A stretch of DNA of 64,000 bases from Dioszegia crocea (Eukaryota > Basidiomycota > Tremellomycetes > Tremellales > Bulleribasidiaceae), in the NCBI GenBank assembly GCA_001600615.1, contig BCKK01000001.1, forward strand, positions 487,641 to 551,640, written 5' to 3'. The position numbers and the translations under genes are program-made. Positions 1-11,311 of the stretch are shown one piece after another; position 1 is the stretch's first letter, and each line of letters opens with the position of its first letter. Below the pieces are notes generated by a model. The model was not told where the DNA came from. It searched no databases and saw only the letters and a list, made by a program, of their open reading frames with translations.

Positions 1-3000
1 GAGTTGCCCAAATTGAAGAAGGAGGGTGGTTGGAATGTCTCCATCAGGCGAAGAAAGAGGAATGAGGGGAAGGAGGTGGGCTTGGCCGAAAGGGCAGAGG
101 ACAGGGAGCCCGAGCGGGAGTCATCTCCACCACCTCTTCGAGCACCCGCATCTTCGCCTACTCCTCCTCAAGCATCACCACGGGAATTGGCGAGGGAGAG
201 AGTAGCGTCTCTACAGAGTTCTCGGGGTAGTGCGCATATCATCAGTGGAGAAGTGAGTCGTCGGCCCTTCGCTCAACTGACATCAGGCAATCAAAGCAGG
301 TACTTTGTGCTACCTAAATGTACACGATGAGGATCGAGCGCCCGACTTCGCATGGGTCCAAGCAGACGCGAGGTTGTACGCCACAGGCCTTCAGTTGGCT
401 TGGCGGACAGACAGAGGCGCTCAGGCTATGGTCACTTTCGATATGGAGTTCTGCGAGGGTGAGTCCAGTGTTGATATTCAGCTCATGATCAGAGGTCGCA
501 TCGACATACAGCCCCAATCATCCATTGGCAGAAGGCGATCTAGGAGCTATTGCAGCGCGTCAACAAGGACATCTCGCCGAGGATCTATACCCATTCAAGC
601 TGGTCTATGATGATGGGACCGAAAGGCTTGGTTGCGATAGTGCACGAGACAGAGGTAAGCCTGGGTATTGAACAAAGCTGACAGTAGTCCGATGGGTCAA
701 CGCGATATGGACTGTACTTGAGCAATCTCGCGGACCTGCCCGTCAATCCCTACATGTCCAACGCCCCACATCTATCTTTTCGTCAAGTGACGAAGGGTCT
801 CTGTCCGCTTTCCGCCATTCCAACCCTCTCCCCCACACAACGACAGACGACGCATTCATCACTACCTCCGGCGGCTTCTCTGCTCCCTTGGCCCACCGCG
901 ACTCTCGCCGTCTCGCAGCTGGGTCAGGGCTCGACCGCGCTAGGTCTTTACGGCGAGTAGCATCCGAAGCGGATCTCTCGGATCCGGTAGGGAGCGATAT
1001 GGGCCAGATGGATCGGTATTCCGCCGGACCGCTCACTGCGGACTATGCCACTCGGTCTCGGCCTGTCTCGCGAGACTTTACATTTGCGAGGGGACAGCCA
1101 CCCCCCGTTCTTTCCCCTCCGCCAATGTATACCTCGCCTCTCATCGGAACTGGGGCGTCTACAGAATTCGAATCTGCTCAATCGGAAATGCCCACATATT
1201 ACACTCCGGCTAGTCAGGCAACATACCACCCTCCTCCATCTACGGGATTCAACACTGCTCAATCGGAGATATCGACATACCGTACCCCGGCAAGTCAGGC
1301 CACATACCAGCAGACCACATCGTATACTTTTGGTGACGGTACAACATCTGTCATTTCGGCGCATACGGCTCAGACTTTCATCCCTCGTCCTCAGCCTGCA
1401 CAGTATACCGCCGAACCCACCCACATCACCCGATCTGAGCGATCATCATACTTCACCCCTATCGTTCCCTCAGTGGCCATCATCGATGCCTCCCCTCGTC
1501 AGTCCGGATCCTATGCTTCGGCCACTAGTCGAGAGGAGTATCGTACGGCGCCTGCGAGCAATGGTGGTCTGACGGACTATCGGACCGCTCAGCCCTCAGC
1601 GTCAGAGCTGGGCTCGCCATTCGTCATGTCGGGAGAAAAGGCCCCGGGGCCTGTATCCTCTCGTCCGGCGACAAAGGCGTCGACGAGAGGGTCGAGCTCA
1701 GGCTCGGAAGGTTCATATCAGACTGCCCCTCCTCCTGTCCCTCCTCGCGATTCGGTTTATACCACCGCGACTTTCGGTTCTGCCGCCACGCCCAGCACGA
1801 GAACTACCGCTCGATACCAATTACACGATGCGCCTGTCCCTCCTCAACCATACTCCCAGCCTCAATCTTTTGGTACTCCCCGCGCCCCCGCGAGCATTAC
1901 AGAGATATACGAGACCGCCCCCTCCAAGCCGTCCGACTATGAGTACGCCACGGCCGTCTCGCGCGCCCTATCCTTTAGCTCTGAAGCGCAAGAGAGGGCC
2001 GAGACTGGAACTCAAATCAGTCAAGGGACGGACGATGATCTCATTGCGGATCTCGAACGTCAGTCTTCAGCGGGCAGCACGATGATTCAGCGTCGGCCCG
2101 CTGGAGCTCGGAATCGTCATCAGTCATACGATGCGTCCGACGTCCGAGAGCCCACGACGATTTATCAAACTGCGGGTGGTTCGGCCTATGCCACTGCGCC
2201 CTCTTGGCACGCTACGAGCTATTATACTGCTCCCGAACCATCATCTTCGGGTCCTGCCAGTGTGTCTACTGCGCAATCTACGGTCAATGGGAGTAAGATC
2301 CGAAGGGTCCCGGTACCGTCTCTCCCTCCGCCTAGTCCGTCCGTGCCGTCCTCGAAACCCAGTACGAATCCGGGGACGGTGCCTTCTTATTCGGACGGAT
2401 CGAGTGTGCCTACTCGGGCTGGCGTCAGCTATGATCTGGGTCGAATGATGGTGAGTGGCTCTTGCTTCGATATGACTTTGTGCTAATTCCAGAACTACCT
2501 ACAAGGCCAAGATGAAGCTCGACAAGGCCAGACAACTCGACTGTCCACTCAGCTTGACCGGATTGAGGGCAAAGTTTCAACTCTTGCCGACAATATCGGT
2601 CCACCACCTCTTCCCTCGAAGACTCCCCGATCTCGCTCGTCCTCTACATCTTCCATCGAGACTGCCCGACCAGTCACTCCTCCTCCCTTCATCGTCCCGG
2701 CCGTAATCAACGAACGGCTGGACGATATGCAGCGTCTCCTCGGGCAATTGGTCGGTCAGAACCGGGATATCATCGACGAAGTTGCCCGACGTCGGTCTTA
2801 CGAGGTGGAACTGCCCTCACTCTCTGGACCCCAGAAACGTCTGGAAGATATGATGAGGCGGATCCTGCGGAAACTAGGCGAAAAGGATGTCTACGATGAA
2901 TATCCTCCGCATCTCGGAGGTAGCCCACCCCGCTCGCCTCCTCCTCCCGGGACGATCTACACCAAGGATGGGTCAATGTACGACGGTACTGGCAGTGTCT

Positions 3001-6000
3001 ACTCGGACGACGGACGGGAGTATGATAATAAGGCTCGAGCACCCGCTCCGAGCTTTACGTCCAGCTATGATCGTCGAAAGAGGTTTACAGGCGTTCCGGA
3101 CTCTTTACTCGATGGGTCTGTTGGAGGTGGGGAGTTTGATCATTATACGATGGACGATCTCCCGCCTGATAATCCGCCGAGAGAACATGTGGTGCCGCAT
3201 GTCCAGGTCCCGCCTCATCTGGCCAGGCACCGCCGACAGCAATCTGAAAGTGCCACACCGATGATTCCGGCTGTCATCCCGGAAGAGCCGGAGTACGAGG
3301 AAGTTACCCCGGAACAGCCTCAGCAACAGCAGCCTCAACGCGGACACCAGGTTTACGCGGAGACGGAGCCTGAGTCTCAATCGCAATCACCTCAACTTCC
3401 GCCTGTCCCATACAAGGATGATTCCCGCTCCGAGTATTCGGACGACTACGCCCGTGGCCCCACTCGTCATCTGCCCCCACCTCAACCTGTCGATCTACCT
3501 ACTCCTGTCAATTCGCTCAACAACCTCCCGCATAATGGTAATCCACAATTCATGCCTGGGATGAACATGCCAGGTGGGCGCCCGCCGTACCCCGGTATGA
3601 TGCCTCCTCCAGGCGCTATGAACATGCCTCGACCGTCTTTACCGAGAATCGCCGGTGTTCGCGATCCCATCTCTACGACTTAGTAAGTTACTGCCCCTAG
3701 CAATGCTGATCCTCAGTTTCCGACGCGGTTTCCCTCCTCAAGGTCCGATGGGCATGAATGGGATGGGCATGATGGGTGGAGGTATGGGTCCGATGGGGAT
3801 GGGGATGTTCCCTGGTCCCATGGGCATTCCAGGTCCTGTAAGTCTATCGATTCATATCTTTGAATATCGCTGAATACAATAGGGGATGGGCCCATTCATG
3901 CCTGGTCTCCGACCCGGTCTCGGAGGTCCCTTCGGTCCTAATGTCAACCCCCAATTCCGCCGTCCTGGTTTCTTCCCACCTGGCGTGGGTGCAGGTACGG
4001 GCGGCTACGGTCTTCCAGCTGGATCTCAATATGGTCTCGGCGGTATCTCACGCCCTGGTCAGCCCGGACACACCATGACGCCTGACACTGGAATGGGCAA
4101 TACGACATCTGAATCATCATCTTCACCCTCTGCCACCACTGTCGAACTTGTCACTCCCGTCACTGCTCATGTACCGATCATGGAACCTACCGTCGTCAAT
4201 CCTCCTGCCGTACCTGCCTCTTCTGGTGCAGGGGCCGACACCGTAAGTCCTCCCCCGACCCCTAGCTGATGTGACAGGATGACAGTCTCCGCCGAGCTCT
4301 CGATAACACCCAAACCCTCACTGAAGCTCAAGGCATTCATCAAAATGAAATGTCCCGATTCATGCATGGGCTCAGCGATCAAATGTCGCGTAATCGAGGA
4401 GCGGCCGATATGGAATTAGGTCAAATCCTCAATGAGCTCGGACGCCTACGAAACGAGCTCAAACCGAAACACATCACAGGTCGGGTATTGGCGGACGGGA
4501 CGGTCGTGTTGGATAATGGGGATGTGGTGGATGGTGTTCGAGGGGCTCCGTTGCCTGGATCTGAGAATCTCCCGCCACCTCCCCCGTCTGTCCCGCATGT
4601 CGCTGGAAGGGTCTTGTCGGATGGGACCGTCATGGCTGGAGATGCTATCCTGGATGGAGTGAGGGGTGCGCCGCATGCCCCTGAGCCGGAAGAGGTGTTC
4701 TTGCCGCCGCAGCAGATGAAGGATTTGGATCAGGATAGGAAATTGGCCAGTTTGATGGATAAGGGTGAGTCTGGGTGTGAGATGAAGCTGATGATATCAG
4801 TTGCGGAGCTTATGCGCCGGACGGATGAGCGAGAGAAACAACCCATCTACCGACCACTGAACGATCTGGACGATGCGTCAACTCGGGCTCAAGCTACACC
4901 TCTTCATGGTGGACACGATATTATCCGGGAGAAGACTACGGTCAAGGAGCATGAGATTATCCGGGAGGGTCATTCGCATGATGGACACAGTCATCATGGT
5001 GGGCATGACCGTGATCACGACCATCACGATCATGGTAGTCATGGCAGTCACCAAAACCACCCTACATTCGAAATCAACAACAATACCCCTTCGGCTGCTC
5101 CCAATTTCATCATTACAGAGACTGTGCCTGGTCCCGGTGGCGTTACTACCACCGTCACTAAGATCAACCCTCGGACGGGTAAACCTCTTTCCTTGCCCCA
5201 GCCACTGTCGCTTCAGCCCCAAGACCCGTCACCTATTCAGACTATGCACGATGCGGCGGAGGGAGGGCAGATGATCCGGGAAGAGCACGAGGAGGTCAGT
5301 TTTCTGCCTACGATCCTCTTCACAAGACGGCAAGGCCCAAGCTGATCCTCCAGATCATACAACGTCCAGGAGGGGGTCCACCCATCGTCACCAAGACCAC
5401 CACTCGGACCTACCTCAATCCCGATGGCAGTACTCGGACCACCGGACAGAACAACCTCGCTCCTACTACCGGCTTCAGTAACGTCCCCCCGAACACAGGC
5501 GGAATGTCGGCTATGCCAGGCTTCCAACCTTCCAACCTTGGCACCCAAATGGCCGATCCGCCCGGTACCAAGCTCCAGAAGCAGACGACCGAGACGCATA
5601 CTGTGGCTCCGAATGGCGCGATAGTCGATACGGTCTCGACGACAACAGAGCAGACCAAAGCTCCAGGTGTCGCTGGCGGTCTCTCGAATCTATCCACAGC
5701 TGGCGGGAATCGTCCGCTTGCCCCGGCCGGATTGTCGAATATCCCTGTCCAAAGTGGTGCTGCCCCTGGTCCGGCCGGATTATCGAATGTTCCCGCTCAG
5801 GGTGCTCCTGCTCCGTCCACTGGACTGGCCAATGTTGTCCCTGCCAAAGCGCAGAAACCAGTCTGGACGACCAATCATGCCAAGCCGGTCTCGACTTCCA
5901 ACAACGTCCCACCGGGCACTGTGGCACCCGAGGTGTTGTCTGATCCATCGACCATGCCTGGCGCAAAGGGACCACCCGCTGCCTCGCTCGCCAATGTGGC

Positions 6001-8837
6001 GCCAGGTCCAGCTGGAGGTGCGCCAGGACCCGTAAAGACCCTGGCTACTGGTCCGCCTGGACAAGGCGTTCCTGGTGTGGGGGGTGTTCCGATGGCTGTA
6101 CCCGTCCCGGCGAAGCAGGGGTCAGGGGTGAGTTGGCTTCCTCATCTCAATGTAAGGCCTGCTAACCCTCCAAAGCCCAAGTGAGTACAATCTTCCGGCA
6201 TCTTCATTGTCCCACTTCTGTGACAACGCTGAATGTTATAGTACTCTTGTTCAGCCCATTCCTGCCCCCGGCAATCCAGGCCAATCGGTATCGAACATCC
6301 CCTCTGCTCAGCCCGGCCAACAGCCACTCAGCAATCTCTCCAACATTCCTGGTGTTCTCAACCCAAACACTACCGGCGGTTCTGTGCCTTTCGTCGCACC
6401 TTCCAGCGGTGGCGTCATACCCACCTCAACCACAACTAAGGTGGACGAGAAGATCAAGCAGGGTGGAGGAGGCAGTATCCTGTCCAAGCTCAAACCCTCC
6501 ACCTCGACTGAGAATATCAAATCGAGGGTAGAAGGTCCACCTGTCGTTACCGGAACTCCCACACCCGGCAGCTTACCGCTGAACGTCACGAATGGCAAAA
6601 ATACCCGATTCTCCGATGTTACCGCTACAGCTCCCTCCCCGGCTATCCTGGAGGACCCCTCGAGTACGGTACACAATATTGGAAATACCACCCCTTCCCC
6701 ATCCGGTAGCAAACTCACCAAGAAGCCTCCTCCTCAGATGCATGGCGCCTCGCCTGCATCTATGGGTCTATCCGATCCGAACTCAATGGCGAATGTGCCT
6801 GGAGCACCAGGTGTTCCAGGTCCAGGCGGTGGTACCTTACCTGGTCAGCCTGGTCAACCCGGACCTGCTGGTAAAGTTGCTGGCGGTAAAGGCGGGCCTG
6901 GTCTTCCCGGCTCGGGCACCGTCCACCCTCTTCCTCCCGGGTCCAGCATCCTTACTCCTCTACCTGCCCCACACCAACTCGAAGAATTCATCATGCCCGA
7001 CGGTACCGTCGCTTATATCAAAAAGAGCGAGCGACCTCTTGCTGGAAAGACGGACGATAGCTCCAAGCTCAAGAAGACCGACAAGACTTCTACGACGCTC
7101 CCGCCTGGTATGCCATCGATGAACCAGCCCGCGATGGGTCATGGTCATTGCAGCGTGTGCTGTCCGTCCGCGCCCAAAACTTCAGCCGGTCAACCCGTCC
7201 AGCCCTGCGCTCATCAGGATGGACCGGAGGCTGCTGGTCCACCAGCGAACAAACCCGGATCAGCCAAACTCAGCAAAGTCGTACCTGGAGTCGTGGTTGC
7301 TCCTCCTGCAGCGGTCCCAGTAAGTGGGATGTCGGATGTGAACAACATCGGACCTGCCCCAGGGCCAGATGTTGGTAAGAAGCCGGGTAAGGCTGGACCT
7401 GGAGCAGGGCCTCCTGGCGGACCGCCAGCTATGGGAGGTGAGCAGAAGATGGAGGAAGCGAGGAATCTTGCGGGTGAGTCTTCATGCTAGTATTCTAAGT
7501 GTCTGTGCTGATATACCCTCAGTCAAGCAGAAAGCCGCTGCCGAGCAAGCTGCAGCTGAGAAGGCCGAACGAGATGCTCAGCAGAAGGCCAAGGCGGATA
7601 AGGCGAAGGGTCAGGAAGATCGACACAAGGCGAATTTGGATGCTCTGGGCAACCTCCAGAAGCTTTTAGTGAGCTATGTCACTCACGTCATTGGGACACC
7701 AAGCTGATAGCACAGGAATCGATCGCCAAGGACCAGAAAGATCGATCTACAACCTCCGATAAACGCCGAACCGACAAGAGCGTTCGAGACAAGAAATTCC
7801 AGGATACGCTCGATAAGCTTATTGTGCAGAAAGATGAGGGGAAGAAGAAGGAGGATGATAGAACCAAGAAAGATAAGGAGGGGACGCAGGCGGTACTGGA
7901 TGCCATTCAGTAAGTTACCTCCACTGTGGATTCTACAGGGTGATAGCTGACTCTTTTAGGAAGTTTGGGACTCAGGAGAAGGAGTTCTTGGATAGGTTGG
8001 CGAAGGGCATCTTGGAGCAGAATTCGAAGCAGCACGAGGAGACGAGGAATGCTTCCAAGCTGCATGCTCGGGAGCAGGTGGGATTCAATCTGGCTGGATA
8101 GTGAGTGTATTTTCTCAGGCGCTTTCAGGACAGCGGTAGACTCGTCATTTCGAGGTGGAGAGTCCTATGGTGTCAGGTGCTTGGGAAAACGACAATAAGT
8201 GAAGCTGACGCGGTAGCCTGGATGACTTCTCGAAATCTTTGTCTGGCGAAGTACGATCTTTGCTGCATGAGGTTTCTGGACTGCGCGAGACGAGACGAGC
8301 GTTGTACTAGTAAGTCTAGCTCGTTTCCCCCTCTGCGCCCGAATGCTGATCAGATCAGCGAATTGGCGGAATTGCTTCTCATGAAGGGCCGACAATCAGC
8401 AGGGTGAGCTCGATCAAAGTGTTCCTTGTGGAATCTCTCGCTGACTTTCTAGGGATCTCATGGCTATCATGCCCTACCCTACCAAACCCCCCGTGGCACC
8501 TGCGAAAGGTGGGCCAGCAGTCGCCAAACCCGCCGGAGGTGGCGACGGCAAAGGTGGAGGAGGAGGCGCTGCAAAAGCGGGCGGTATCCCCGCTTGGTCA
8601 GCTTGGCAACCACCACCTGGTCCCATGAACGGTATGCCACCGATGCAGTATCAACCGCCTAATGCACCTCGACCGCTCCCTATGCCTGGGCAAGGTCCGA
8701 TCCCGATGAATATGTTCAATATGGCGAATATGGCTGTACCACCCCCGCCTGCTGCCCCTGGTGTAAGTTAAGCGGGCCCCTTGTTGGATGGGAATGTCAA
8801 CCTGATCGTTTAGAACCGACCGCTGCCCCAGGTGTGA
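1..8837 (+). CDS. Large PH-domain, proline-rich scaffold protein (5' partial)
   Basis: The frame is open at base 1, so the true start lies upstream; 2654 residues are visible. Exons: <1-252, 287-458, 493-654, 688-2450, 2493-3682, 3717-3837, 3883-4242, 4278-4764, 4801-5294, 5354-6127, 6176-6180, 6242-7473, 7523-7668, 7716-7909, 7960-8100, 8217-8309, 8359-8403, 8453-8762, 8814-8837. A PH-like domain covers visible residues ~85-210 (closing helix RWVNAIWTVLEQ). Then come long Pro/Ser/Thr-rich stretches, short predicted helices (2493-2900), a Gly/Met-rich stretch (3717-4080), two GRVLxDGTV repeats (4477-4660), a histidine-rich run (4945-5060), a collagen-like Gly-X-Y run (6790-6930) and a Lys/Glu/Ala coiled coil (7523-8100). 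The C-terminal block (LLHEVSGLRETRRALYYEIAELL) looks like a conserved helical module. The architecture suggests a membrane- or cortex-associated scaffold; no enzyme domain is visible. The exact function is unknown. Confidence 0.85.
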
Positions 8838-9142
8838 TGACCGAGATCGATTTTGGGACGAGGATAGATTTAGGATACGTTGGATATTTTGCCCTGTTTC
8901 CCCGATTTTGTTAGATTTTTGCTCTTTCTTTCTTAATGATTAATCTGTTGGTAACGATCTTTGATGATATTTATACTATTCTCTCTTCCATTCCTCTCCC
9001 ACAGCAAGCAAAGTACCAATGAGCACTCAAACATACTCCGTAGCGGCTCCAAAGGAGAGTCGTCACGTGACAAAATGAGACTGGCGCGCACAAATTTTCC
9101 GCATTAATTCGTCGCTGCTCCATCAACACAACCCTCAGCACC
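8838..9142. promoter_or_regulatory. Intergenic: 3' UTR of PH gene and RSA3 promoter
   Basis: The first ~150 bases are T-rich, typical of a fungal 3' UTR. A perfect TCACGTGA palindrome (CACGTG E-box, 9063-9070) lies 73 bp upstream of the RSA3 start codon. CACGTG is the core bound by Cbf1-type bHLH factors in fungi; its use here is inferred. Confidence 0.4.
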
Positions 9143-9977
9143 ATGTCTACAGAAGCCAAGCCAGCAAAGGCAGACCCGACAGGACCCAAACGCCCACGGA
9201 AGAGAAGAAGACGGCAAGCATCCTACTCTGCCTCTTCGTCCGGGAGCAGCGATGACTCGGACGACGAGCCTTTCAAACCCGCACCGGCAGATGTCGACAT
9301 GGCATCTTCATCATCATCCTCTTCGTCTTCCTCCTCCTCTTCATCTTCCTCTTCCTCCAGCTCCGACTCGGACTCGTCAGACGACGATGCTGCCCCCGCA
9401 AAAGCTGCCAAAGTGTCGACACATGGTGCTCTCGCTGCATCAATACGGCCTACACCTAAGATAAAGGCTCCGAGACATATGTCAAATTCCCCCAGTCCTC
9501 CTCCGCCGGCGGCTATACCGTCCTTCTTGAGCCGACCTACTGGCGGTGAAGGTTCTGCGGCTGGAGGCGGGGATGGGGAAGAAGAGGATCGCCGAGCGAG
9601 GTTCAGGAGGGTGTACATGGAGAAGATGGTTGAGGGTTTCGGGACAGATCTGGATAAGCTGAGAACTGTAAGTTGGGTTCGTTGGAGAATATGAGGGCTG
9701 TGGTCCTGGTGTACAGAGGTATCTCATGATTACTGAAGCGGAATGCTGACGCGATTAGTCTGATCCTACGATGAACCCCGCTCGGATACAGCTTCTTGTC
9801 AACTCACTGCAAGCTGGTGAGTTTTTGGCATTCGATCTTCGGCTTTGCCCTTGTAATGATGATCAAGCTGACATGTATTCAGGTATGGACATCTTCAGTG
9901 ATCCATTATTGGCAGAACAAGGCCCACAAGGGTCATCGGATCAAGTGGACGAAGTGGCGGTCATCTTGGGCAAATAG
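9143..9977 (+). CDS. RSA3: Ribosome assembly protein 3 (Rsa3 family)
   Basis: Exons 9143-9667, 9759-9816, 9883-9977 give 225 residues. The N-terminus is basic (KRPRKRRRRQ), a likely nuclear/nucleolar signal, followed by an acidic/serine tract with an uninterrupted serine run encoded around 9305-9360. The C-terminal ~70 residues match the Rsa3 domain: YMEKMVEGFGTDLDKLR followed by a helix ending NSLQAG and MDIFSDP. In yeast Rsa3 acts in the nucleolus in 60S subunit biogenesis with the Dbp6 helicase. The last intron (9817-9882) is a multiple of three without a stop, so its retention would add 22 residues rather than break the frame. The start is the first ATG after a short CA-rich leader. Family call is from the C-terminal motif. 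Confidence 0.8.
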
Positions 9978-10422
9978 GTCGGGTCCGTGCTTGCGACGGT
10001 ATGTATATAAGTCTTGATCCACGCCCGGCGCACTTCAATCTGCCAGTCTACACTAACTGCTCTCAAACCAGCTTCTTGCAGTGTGCAAGTACCTTTCGGC
10101 ATTCGATGTCGCTCTGGCGGTCGTACGCGAATGGTGCGCGTTTGGAGCAGCTGTGCAACAGGTTTCGTTCTCCCCCTCCTTTCCCTTGACACACCTCAAG
10201 TCTCGTCGGACATCCTTTCACCCTTTAACCACACGTCAGCCTACCAACCCACGCTCGCGATTTCCGTCAAGACCACACCTGTCATACATACCCCTCAAAC
10301 ATCACCATCCATCACAACATTCCTCTTCCCAGCCTCCCTCTTCCCCAATAGACACACAACACCACTCTACACATACATCCAGGCTGACTTCCGGCTACGT
10401 CCGCTCCGACACAATCACTACG
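9978..10422. other. Intergenic region, 445 bp
   Basis: Contains the RSA3 3' end and a C/A-rich, G-poor leader (about 10195-10390) typical of a fungal promoter and 5' UTR. No TATA box, RNA gene or supported ORF was seen. Confidence 0.4.
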
Positions 10423-11046
10423 ATGGGAAATGCTACAGACACTAGTGGAGTCAGCGACTGGCTCCGCAACACCCTAGAAACACCATACACTCTGCAAAGT
10501 CTTCGTCGTAGCGGAATCAGCACCCAACTCCAGAAGCCAGCAACCCGACGTCCGAAATCTGCAACTACAAGTAGAATGAGGAATGTCTTTCACAAGTACG
10601 TCTCGTCGTTTGTTCAGGGTGCTTAGGTACCGAAAGACGAAAGAACTGACGATTGTAGACCTAGTAAACTGACCGACGCCAATCTCGAGACCTTGCAAAA
10701 ACAATATCCGAAGCTCGGGTATGTACTTGTATCCCATAATTGAGCAAGTGGTAGAGACTGACGATACAGGCGGAAAACCAATGACTCGGATCGGGGGGAC
10801 GAGACCCGCCCATCCAGCAAAAGCTACGGCGGGATATCTCGCTACATTACCAGAAAATCAGTTGCTTATGCTGCGGGAGCGGTTGCTCTTGGTGCATTGG
10901 GACTGTGGATGTTGAACTCATCTGAGGGCGATTCTCAAGCATGGGGAGAGTCTCAGTATGAGATTGAGACGTTTGACGATGATCCGCACCGGCCATCATG
11001 GGCGGATTGGTCTCACTATACTGGTCGAGCTAGTCAAGATGGATGA
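10423..11046 (+). CDS. Small single-pass membrane protein, unrecognised
   Basis: Exons 10423-10595, 10659-10718, 10770-11046 encode 169 residues. The two introns have good donors (gtacgt, gtatgt) and CTGAC branch sites, and splicing keeps one frame to a TGA. The N-terminal ~90 residues are basic and Ser/Thr-rich. One hydrophobic helix (SVAYAAGAVALGALGLWML) lies at about residues 109-127, preceded by Arg/Lys (RYITRK) and followed by an acidic tail ending in several Trp residues (PSWADWSHY). No signal peptide is seen, so a tail-proximal membrane anchor is likely; the basic flank would be compatible with the mitochondrial outer membrane or ER. No family was recognised. ATG 10423 is the first in-frame start after the leader. 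Confidence 0.65.
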
Positions 11047-11158
11047 CTTGGCTGAGGGGAGAGATGTGCCCTATGTATGTCGGGATAGGCTAAGAAAGTT
11101 TGTACACAAGAGTACACGTCTACCTCATACCCTATACCGAACTGAGTGTGAGTGGCGA

Positions 11159-11225
11159 AAGTGCCACTCCGGAAAAGTGCCACGTCCGGCCGGATCCGGA
11201 CGAAGCGCCACTTTAAACGCCACCG
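11159..11225. promoter_or_regulatory. Repeated GTGCCAC motifs and a palindrome upstream of RIB7
   Basis: AAAGTGCCAC occurs at about 11158 and AAAAGTGCCAC at about 11173, with related GCGCCACT and ACGCCACC just downstream. Between them is the inverted repeat GTCCGG/CCGGAC (11184-11201) that contains the perfect palindrome CCGGATCCGG (11190-11199). The cluster sits 90-150 bp before the RIB7 start, where regulatory sites are expected. The factor is unknown. Confidence 0.35.
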
Positions 11226-11311
11226 GACTTATGATTTTAAATTCCGACCATTTCAACAGAAACCTCGACCCGTGCTTGTTTACATCTCACCCTAGACACT
11301 CATCTATCAAC

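Noticed and set aside
948..1424. Antisense Arg/Cys-rich open frame in the PH-domain gene
   Set aside because: Shadow of the repetitive Tyr/Thr/Ala/Pro coding sequence on the plus strand.
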